Source: Channallabes apus (Eukaryota > Chordata > Actinopteri > Siluriformes > Clariidae). Taken from it: DNA of 64,000 nt. Below, in pieces: positions 30,466-64,000 of this stretch. The number at the start of each line of letters is the position of its first letter. Position 1 is the first letter of the stretch. Made by a program: the position numbers and the translations under genes. The stretch lies in the NCBI GenBank assembly GCA_030522415.1, contig CM060118.1, positions 27,305,151 to 27,369,150 on the forward strand. The letters are read 5' to 3'. A model generated the notes under the pieces. That model was given only the letters and a program-made list of their open reading frames with translations. It had not been told where the DNA came from and did not search any database.

Positions 30466-31857
30466 TTCGTGAACCTAGTTGAATCTATTTACCTTGTAAC
30501 AAATATTCTGTCCATGTTTAGGAAGCTAATATTTTGACCTTTGGCAAAATATTTAGATGTTTCAATTTCTCCTGGATTTTTAGCCAGTCTAACAAGTAAG
30601 TATTTCCAAAAGAAGATTTCGATTATATAAAAGTCATTGAGCGGCCATACATTCACTGGAAGGCTAACTTAATTTACAGTAGATGCATCCTGCATTATGT
30701 CTATATTGTTTTTCTTCCCTTAACAGGCAAGAGAGACCATGTCTGTGAAGAAGCTGTCTGCAGGAGTTTAAAGTAGTGCAGAGCAGAACATAGCATCACA
30801 TCTGGCCAGGGGATTGTATGAGGAGCCTCAGTAATCTGTTTTAAACATGAACCAGGATTGGACTGATTTAGACCCTTTCCAATAACACTAGTTTTGGGAA
30901 CTTTCATGTAGGAGCTGAAGTTCCCAGGTATGGATGTGCACTTTGTGATATTTTTAAAGAAAGTGAGACGTTTACAGAAGGTTTCCTTGGATATTTTTAG
31001 GCTATAGGGATATTTTGAGGTGGGGTAGTACTGTATGCTCGGAATTTTTGGTTCTAGGAGTATTTTTGCTGCATTCTGGTCTAAATGGAATTTATTTATG
31101 CTTCTGCGGGACATGCAGTCAACAAGGCATTACTACCTGCTCTGATGTATACAGCACATAATCACACATGGCACATTTTACTTAAGCAATATGTCTTTTT
31201 CAGTGAATAAAATAAATATTTACTTTTACATACAGAAGTGTCAAGCTTACAGGGTGAGCGAATATACAAGGTGAGCTTCCTTAAATGTTCCTTACAGTTG
31301 AAATTAACCAGCAGTAAGGCATGTTCCACCTCTAACAGAAATTCCTCCAGCTTAACATTAAAGAGGTAGACAGCCATTACCAGTAACATGATTATGATCC
31401 CTTCTTTTAATTTCCCACTCAATGTTATTTTAAATAAAACCAATGTTATTTTAAATATGCCCTTTATATAAAATGAACTTTGTTTTCTTATTTTTTATTA
31501 ATGTTTTTATGCTACTGAATTATAATATGTGTCTTGTAACTATGAATGTCATGATTTTGTTATACTTCTAATTTTGTTAAAACAATAATACATTTTTATA
31601 GAATCAGCATAACATTTTTGACACTGTAGATTTAAAATGAGTTTCATTAAAACCAGACAAACAAAACAGTACTGTTAATATTTTTATTGTACTTATTTCA
31701 TTTGTAAGTACAAAAGTTTGTTTACTACACATCCTTAAGGAACTGTGCAAGGTGACACACCTTCTGCGCCTCCTCCCCATGTACAAGTTAAATTATGTAC
31801 AAGATCAGAAGGTCATACAGCTCATTTGCCCCTCAATTATTTATCATAGACAGACAG

Positions 31858-31903
31858 GCAGAGAGAGAGTGGCAGAGAGAGAGAGAGAGACAGAGAGAGA
31901 GAG
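31858..31903. repeat. (GA)n-rich simple repeat
   Basis: GAGAGA runs with a few interruptions; no other content. Confidence 0.85.
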
Positions 31904-32462
31904 CAGTATGTATGTCCTGTATGGAGATTATCTCAGTTTTGGTTTAGGAGCTACTAGAATAGTCCCAACAAAGGTCCAGCTGACCCTAAAGGAAGGTTAA
32001 AGTACAGTTAAAGATCACATACTCTGGGGAAGGAAAGAATATACAGTATTGTGGCAATGGCATGCATGTCATTTCAAGATGGCATTTCACAATGGGAAAG
32101 ATAGTACACAAGGCATGCAAATTATAGTATTAATTTGAAAGCAAAAACAACCATTTTTGAAAATGCTAAGTCCAGTAATGATATATATGAACGTATATGT
32201 GATCAAGTTGATTTTATATAATGTGTTGCTTATCGTTATTATTCGTACAGTCAAAGCCTCAGGACATTGGATAAATTAACACCTGCCATATACATAACAT
32301 CTTTCTTTTTTAACTGAATTTCAGATTAGTGATTATTTCAGAAGTGGAGTATGATGAATACTGTACAAATATTCTCATTCCTTCAAACTAAAACATTAGT
32401 TCAAGTAATTTAGTTCTTTTGCCATCTTAAACTGGGTTTATGAAAGCTTTAAATTAGGACAA

Positions 32463-35371
<2,909 letters not shown>

Positions 35372-36528
35372 TCTACAACACAAAAGAAGACTGTGATGAT
35401 TATCGAAGGACTAGCACTAAACAACAGCACATACAACAAAATAACTGCTCCTACAATTACAACATAATTATAAACAAACAGTATATACTGTAATCTCCAC
35501 ATATAGCCTGCACTAGTAGATATCTACTATGATTTGTATACCTTTAAAAAGTCCATAGAACAGTCCTTTCTGAGTAGCGTGTTGTGGCAAGGGTCTGCCT
35601 TCTGCGTCACAGCTGTTAGCTGTGTGTAATGTAATGTGTGTATGAGTTATTAATAGATAACTATATTTGCACTGAGGAAACACACTGCTCTAAGAACACA
35701 AACCGTCTAAAGACTAGTGACAATGCTAGGAATTATATATACTTTTGGTGCCAGGGTCTTGTACAATCAATCTTTCAGTCAAGTGAGCAACACTGGCAAG
35801 ACTACTGTATACTATAGTACAAGGTTATGATCAGATGATATAGATTAATAATATCTATTAATATTTTATAAAAACAAATGTAATTCTTCAAATTTGAATG
35901 AATGCTGGCATTCTAAGGATATTTAGTCGAACCTCTTTGTGTTCACTACATTAAATATCAGTTTAATTGGTATTTGCAATATCATTTGTAACATAAATTA
36001 TGTATATACCAGATTTAACCAATATGGTTTGAGCAAGAATGTGGTTAGGCTACTGAATAGTAGCACGGCTCGGATCACCTGCAGAACTCGACCTTTTAAC
36101 CTTGTGTCTTCAATCGAATCACAGCCCTGCCAATAATCATTAAAACCACAAGGTGGAAAGAAAAGAAGAGAGAGATAACAGGTATGGTCACAGTCACATA
36201 ATGTATAAGGTGAATCTACAGTACTGTATATATTATTGTGTGGGCGCGCTAAAGAAGAGTGGAGACGGATGCCAAAACAGATGCCAATAATGCAGACCAA
36301 ATGCTTATGAAGCAAACCCCTGGCTATATTTAAGTGACCTTTAAGAGAGGCAACAGCTTTGTTATGCAAAGGTATAGTTTGAGATTTATATCGGCTTGTC
36401 TCTAGGGCAACTACCCTAGAATCCCCCATCTGACCCCCGCCGTTAAAAACCGTAACTCAGTAACTTTTTAAGGAACTACTTTTTACTTTTACTTGAGTAG
36501 ATTTTAAAAATGTAACTTTATTTGTGCG

Positions 36529-36900
36529 GCGGCACGGTGGTGTAGTGGTTAGCACTGTCGCCTTGCACCTCCAGGGTCTGGGTTCGATTCCCCCGGCCAG
36601 GCTCGATTCCCGTCTCTGTGTGCATGGAGTTTGCATGTTCTCCCCGTGCTTGGTGGGTTTCCTCCGGGTACTCCGGTTTCCTCCCATAGTCCAAAGATAT
36701 GCAGGTTAGGCTAATTGGCGTTCCCAAATTGCCCGTAGTGTGTGATTGGGTGTGTGCGTGTGTGTGTGCCCTGCGATGGATTGGCACCCTGTCCAGGGTG
36801 TACCCCGCCTAGTGCCCGAAGTCTCCTGGGATAGGCTCCAGGTCCCCCGCGACCCTGAACACAGGATTAAGCAGTATAGAAAGTGAATGAATATGAATGA
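36529..36900 (+). mobile_element. tRNA-derived SINE, family A, best-preserved copy
   Basis: Complete order: head GGCGGCACGGTGGTGTAGTG with A box, B box GGGTTCGATTCCC, body GTCTCTGTGTGCATGGAGTT, TGGGTTTCCTCCGGGTACTC, ATTGGCACCCTGTCCAGGGT, AAGTCTCCTGGGATAGGCTC and the tail AGCAGTATAGAAAGTGAATG. A and B box spacing fits a tRNA origin. Useful as the window's reference for the family. Confidence 0.9.
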
Positions 36901-37461
36901 ATATTAGCAATGCAGGGAGAGCGCGCCTCGTGCACATTCTGTGTTGCAGTTCATCTCAAAGGTGTTTTGTGTAATTGATGTCAAGGCTTTGTACACTGGA
37001 CACTTGAGTTCTTCAACTCTAACCTTGTCAAACCATGTTTTTATAGACCTTGATTTGCACACAGGGAAAAATGTTTTCTCTTTAGTTCCAAGAAACCCTA
37101 TTTGCTACAGCTACGTACTAGGCAGTTACAGTGCAAATGCATCACAATTTTAAGTGATATTGCACATAAGTATCAGCTATGTACGATAACAGCTTCGTGT
37201 TTCATATTTTTTTCCCCACAAAAGTTGTGTGCCGCAAACTGGGTCATTCTTTTAAGAACTCCTTGCACCCAAAGTCTCAACATCACACAATATCAATTTC
37301 ATAATATTGGGCCTGATGAACAGAAGCAAGCCAATTTCACGTGCCTCTACATTTCACTTTCTCACTCGCACTCTCAGAACAGAATAGAAGCGCTCTCATG
37401 TCTCACTGAGTGTACTTCATGGTCCTTTGAAGAATGAACACATGTGAATAAATGTGTTTAT

Positions 37462-37645
37462 AAATGTTGTTTGTCTTTCGGCTGTTCCCATCAAGGGAGT
37501 CACTACAGTGGACCATCACATCCGAACAACTTGGCAAAGATTTTACACCAGATAGCCTCACTGGCGCAACACTTCCATTTTATGTTTGTCACAGGTTTGT
37601 GACTGGCACTTCATCCAGTGGCTGGGGTTTGGGCATCAGGTGGGA
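37462..37645 (-). repeat. SINE family C fragment
   Basis: Shares TCTTTCGGCTGTTCCCATCA, ACAACTTGGCAAAGATTTTA and ATCCAGTGGCTGGG with the fuller copy at 54826-55062; the tRNA-like head is missing. Confidence 0.65.
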
Positions 37646-37997
37646 AGTTTATAAATGTACTATATACAAAAACAGTGTCATATTCGGTAACAAACAAATC
37701 TTTACTAGTTAAATGACAATATACATGGGGAAAAAAAGTCATACTCTATAGATGAGACAAAGTCTTCTTTATTTAAAAGAAAACACTGATAAAAACCTTT
37801 TTTTAAAAACATGGTACTGTGTACCACTAAAAGTTCATATAGAAAATATATAAAACATTATTAAAATATTAATAAAATTAAATTTCAAGATAAATCATTT
37901 AGTTTCCTACAGCACAAGTGATTACATATACCACACTAATATCAACACACAGACACAACCACGTAGAATAGACAGTTTGGGTTGATATTTCTTCAAG

Positions 37998-51682
<13,685 letters not shown>

Positions 51683-51911
51683 TGTTGTTTGTGGAGCTCA
51701 AAGCTGTTCCTATGTGAATAACTGACATTTTTCGCGCGTGCGCACAAAAAAGGAAGGCGTGTGTGTGTCTCTGTGTGAAAGGCGCGAGTACGCGCGCGCG
51801 CACAGAAGCACTTGAGTACGTCTTGTCCCGTTGCGGGTTGCCAGATCCGCGCGACACTTTTTTTAGTGTCTTTAGTGAAAGCTCCTAGTTATTCCTGTGC
51901 ACATTATATTG

Positions 51912-52230
51912 TATGGCGGCACGGTGGTCCGGGTTCGATTCCCGGCCAGGCTCGATTCCCGTCTCTGTGTGCATGGAGTTTGCATGTTCTCCCCGTGCTT
52001 GGTGGGTTTCCTCCGGGTACTCCGGTTTCCTCCAAAGACATGCAGATTAGGCTAATTGGCGTTCCCAAATTGACCATAGTGTGTGAATGAGTGTGTGTGT
52101 GTGTATGCTCTGCGATGGATTTGCACGCTGTCCAGGGTGTACCCTGCCTTGTGCCCAGAGTCTCCTGGGATAGGCTCCAGGTCCCCCGCGACCCTAATAC
52201 AGGATAAAGCGGTATAGAAAATGAATGAAT
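51912..52230 (+). mobile_element. tRNA-derived SINE, family A, with deletion in the head
   Basis: GGCGGCACGGTGG runs directly into TCCGGGTTCGATTCCCGG, so the A-box region between is deleted; the rest is well preserved down to AGCGGTATAGAAAATGAATG. Confidence 0.88.
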
Positions 52231-52369
52231 TATATTTTATTTATTCTTCTAAACGGAATCGAATATTCACGTTTAGGATTGGTTATGATTAAATTGTATG
52301 CAATTATGGTGAAACAATATAATGAACTTGCAACAATCACTCACTCCTTGTCTATAGAGCAAAATAATC

Positions 52370-53887
52370 CGTAAGCATGGTATTAGTTTTCATTGTTATG
52401 CTGACGACACACAGTTATATGTCTCAGCAAAACCGGATGAGAAAAAAACAGCTTACTAAAGTTGAGCAATGTGTGCAGGTCAGAAGAAATTGTATGCTAA
52501 TTAACTTACTTCTGCTTAATCCTGATAAGTCATAGGACCTAGTCATAGGACCGCATACAGCTAGGAGTAAAATTTTAGATCACACTGTAACTTTAGATGA
52601 CCTTTCTGTTCCATCAAGTGCAACAGTAAAACCTCGGTGTGATTATAGATTCCAGCCTTTCATTTGAAGCTTATGTAGATAATATCACCAGGATAGCATT
52701 CTTTCACCTCAGAAATATTGCCAAGATAAAAAATATATTGTCGCTAAACGATGCAGAAAAACTAGTTCATGCTTTTATCATCTCTTGGTTGGACTATTGT
52801 AATGCCTTACTGTCTGGTTGTTCAGCTAGATGTATGAACAAGCTTCAGCTAGTCCAGAATGCAGCAGCGAGAGTCCTCACTAGAACCAGAAGAAATGAGC
52901 ACATCACCCCTATCTTATCTTCACTGCATTGGCTCCCTGTGAAATTTCGCATTTATTTTAAAATACTACTCTTGACATATAAAGCATTAAATGGTCTCGC
53001 GCCGCAATATCTGAGCGAACTGCTAGTGTCTTGTCAGTACCGCGTATTATGAAAACCACAGCTGGGGGCAGAGTTTTTTCTTACAAAGCCCCAAAATTAT
53101 GGAATAGTCTTCCAAATAGTGTTCGGGACTCAGACACAGTCTCAGTGTTTAAGTCCAGGCTAAAAACCTATTTATTTAATCAAGCATTTTTATAAATAGA
53201 TTTGTCTTGGGTAAAGGAGCAGATCTGGGGGATTCATGGACATAGAGTCTTATGGTGAACTGGTATGTTCTTTCTCTTCCCTCTCTCTCTTTCTTTCTCT
53301 CTGTCGAGCTACACATGTCGTTTCTGAGCTGCCAGTGATCCAGACTCCCTCTGCCCTCCGGACCTGTCTGACCCATCCTGGTGCCCCGCTTCTGCTTGGA
53401 GATCGTGTCACATGGATGGCCCGTGTGTCTCTTTGGGATGCGTCTGTTGTCTAGGGATGGTTCTCTCTACCTAGAAGATGGTTCTAACCTCGACAGCTGT
53501 TTCTCTGAGGACTTGACAGTTCGATAGTTCAGGACTGGAACTTCCTACAAGTCTACCTGAGTCTCCAATAACTATCTGGACTCCATATTAACATCAATTA
53601 ACATAAAATATTATAGCTGAACCGCCTGCCACCTAACACACAGTATAAATGCAGATCAATTCTGTTTCACCCAGATGATGGTAATTCTTCCTATTACCAT
53701 CTCAGGGAGTTTTTCCTTGCCACTGTCGCCCTCGGCTTGCTCACCAGGGACTATCTGACCATTTTGATTCATACACATTCACATTCCATACAAACTTAAA
53801 TAATTCTTTTGATTGTGTAAAGCTGCTTTGTGACAATGACAATTGTTAAAAGCGCTATACAAATAAAATTGAATTGATTTGAATTGA
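52370..53887 (+). mobile_element. 5'-truncated L2-like LINE, broken reverse transcriptase
   Basis: The copy starts just before the RT catalytic motif [11 protein letters not shown] (about 52391). A 137-codon frame (52639-53052) carries the thumb region: DYCNALLSGC, LQLVQNAAARVLT and HWLPVKFRIYFKILLLTYKA. After a frameshift, the C-terminal PKLWNSLPNSVRDSDTVSVF is readable near 53090-53150. The 3' end has GCTTTGTGACAATGACAATT, GCGCTATACAAATAAAATTG and repeated GAATT units, as in fish L2 elements. Several stops and shifts mark it as dead. Confidence 0.85.
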
Positions 53888-54083
53888 GGCAACTTTTAGA
53901 TAAACGGAAATAGGCGTAATGAGGGAATGCGCATGCGCACTGCACAGGTTTTCGGTTAAGGCATGAGTTGGCAGGAGGAAATGTGCGCAGTATTCTTAAT
54001 GTTAGAATAAAAAAAAGCAGACTTGATTTATAAGCAATTAAATTATAAATTTAGTTAAAATTTGTACATTTATATATCATAAA

Positions 54084-63622
<9,539 letters not shown>

Positions 63623-63713
63623 GTAAGTGTATGAGCGTTTTTGGATCAATATTTATTTCTACCTGTGAAAAGAATATCATTATTCCCTAATGGAATACAA
63701 AACTGTAATATAG

Positions 63714-64000
63714 TGGAAGCCTGGATTACGAGCATAATTCGTTCCGGAAGTGGGCTCGTATTTCAAAACACTCATTTTCCCATAAGATATAATGGAAACT
63801 CAAATTATTTGTTCCACAGCCCCACGAAAAATAAATACAAAAAATTTTTACACAAAATATAAAATAAAAATTAATCTGCACTTTACCTTTGAAAAGAATC
63901 GCAACAGAGCAGTCTTTCTGTGTAGCGCAAAGAGAGAGACTGTGTGTGTCTGAAGGCAAAAGTCCAATGACGCACGCACGCACACAGACACAAAGAGGAG
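63714..64000. repeat. Non-autonomous repeat running to the window edge
   Basis: GTGGAAGCCTGGATTACGAG, ATAATTCGTTCCGGAAGTGG and CTCGTATTTCAAAACACTC are typical of short fish DNA-transposon derivatives. The second half is rich in CGCACGCACG and GA. The element is cut by the window end. Confidence 0.45.

Larger units (their letters stand above)
29908..32462. other. Region between grxcr1 exon 1 and yipf7
   Basis: Holds one SINE (30171-30465), the candidate short terminal exon 30727-30771 followed by AT-rich UTR-like DNA, a (GA)n run (31858-31903) and the presumed yipf7 3' UTR. Scanning both strands I find no glutaredoxin or CxxC exon. Confidence 0.5.
35372..37997. other. yipf7-alms1 intergenic region
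   Basis: Contains the presumed yipf7 promoter and 5' UTR exon, a nearly intact SINE (36529-36900), a SINE family C fragment (37462-37645) and the alms1 3' UTR. Minus-strand AATAAA at 37773-37768 is a candidate alms1 polyadenylation signal. No other exon seen. Confidence 0.5.
51683..54083. other. alms1-ttc31 divergent intergenic region
   Basis: The two genes are head to head about 2.4 kb apart. The alms1-proximal 150 bases are CpG-rich with a CGCGCGCGC run near 51790. The middle is filled by a SINE (51912-52230) and a truncated L2-like LINE (52370-53887). About 200 bases remain as the likely ttc31 promoter, including a GCGCATGCGCA palindrome near 53929 that resembles an NRF1 site. Confidence 0.55.

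Noticed and set aside
30701..31114. 137-codon minus-strand frame between grxcr1 exon 1 and yipf7
   Set aside because: No recognised motif, AT-rich composition, and it lies over UTR-like sequence; treated as chance.
52639..53052. 137-codon plus-strand frame as a host gene
   Set aside because: It is the thumb region of an L2-like LINE reverse transcriptase.

Overview
The window is vertebrate nuclear DNA, almost certainly from a teleost fish. The genes are split by GT-AG introns, their products match vertebrate families, and the introns are crowded with fish-type transposons: Tc1/mariner, hAT, Harbinger and piggyBac elements, Rex1-like and L2-like LINEs, and tRNA-derived SINEs. An otophysan such as a catfish would fit the dominant SINE, but that is a weak inference. 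I see no bacterial operon, CRISPR array, virus or toxin gene.

Layout. 547-17009 (+): cpxm1, a secreted discoidin/M14-carboxypeptidase-like protein in 13 exons. 19365-25035 (-): dcaf10, a WD40 substrate receptor of CUL4-DDB1 ubiquitin ligase, 7 exons. 26165-27289 (-): pomk, protein O-mannose kinase, 2 coding exons. 29500-29907 (+): a grxcr1-like first coding exon whose glutaredoxin exons are not found before the next gene. 32463-35371 (-): yipf7-like Yip1-domain Golgi/ER protein, 5 coding exons. 37998-51682 (-): alms1, a centrosome/cilium protein, rebuilt as 19 phase-consistent coding exons (2,176 codons plus stop). 54084 to beyond the right edge (+): ttc31-like TPR protein, 16 exons seen, ending in an RRM-like fold at the edge.

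Neighbourhood. alms1 and ttc31 lie head to head; their human orthologues both map to 2p13, and GRXCR1 and YIPF7 both lie on human 4p12-p13, so parts of the order agree with old vertebrate linkage. The genes do not form one pathway: they serve extracellular matrix (cpxm1), ubiquitination (dcaf10), dystroglycan glycosylation (pomk), hair-cell stereocilia (grxcr1), early secretory traffic (yipf7) and cilia (alms1).

The most informative part of the window is the layered mobile DNA. Several elements still show both inverted repeats and exact target-site duplications, which lets insertion order be read directly: a SINE at 1.25-3.06 kb broken first by a hAT MITE and a Tc1 element; a Harbinger MITE in another SINE; a Tc1 copy inside an older Tc1 relic; and a hAT MITE inside the transposase gene of a piggyBac element that itself sits in ttc31 intron 2. 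I found no clearly undescribed biological system. The best leads are the orphan grxcr1 exon, the ttc31 RRM, the short alms1 without tandem repeats, and the nested transposons.
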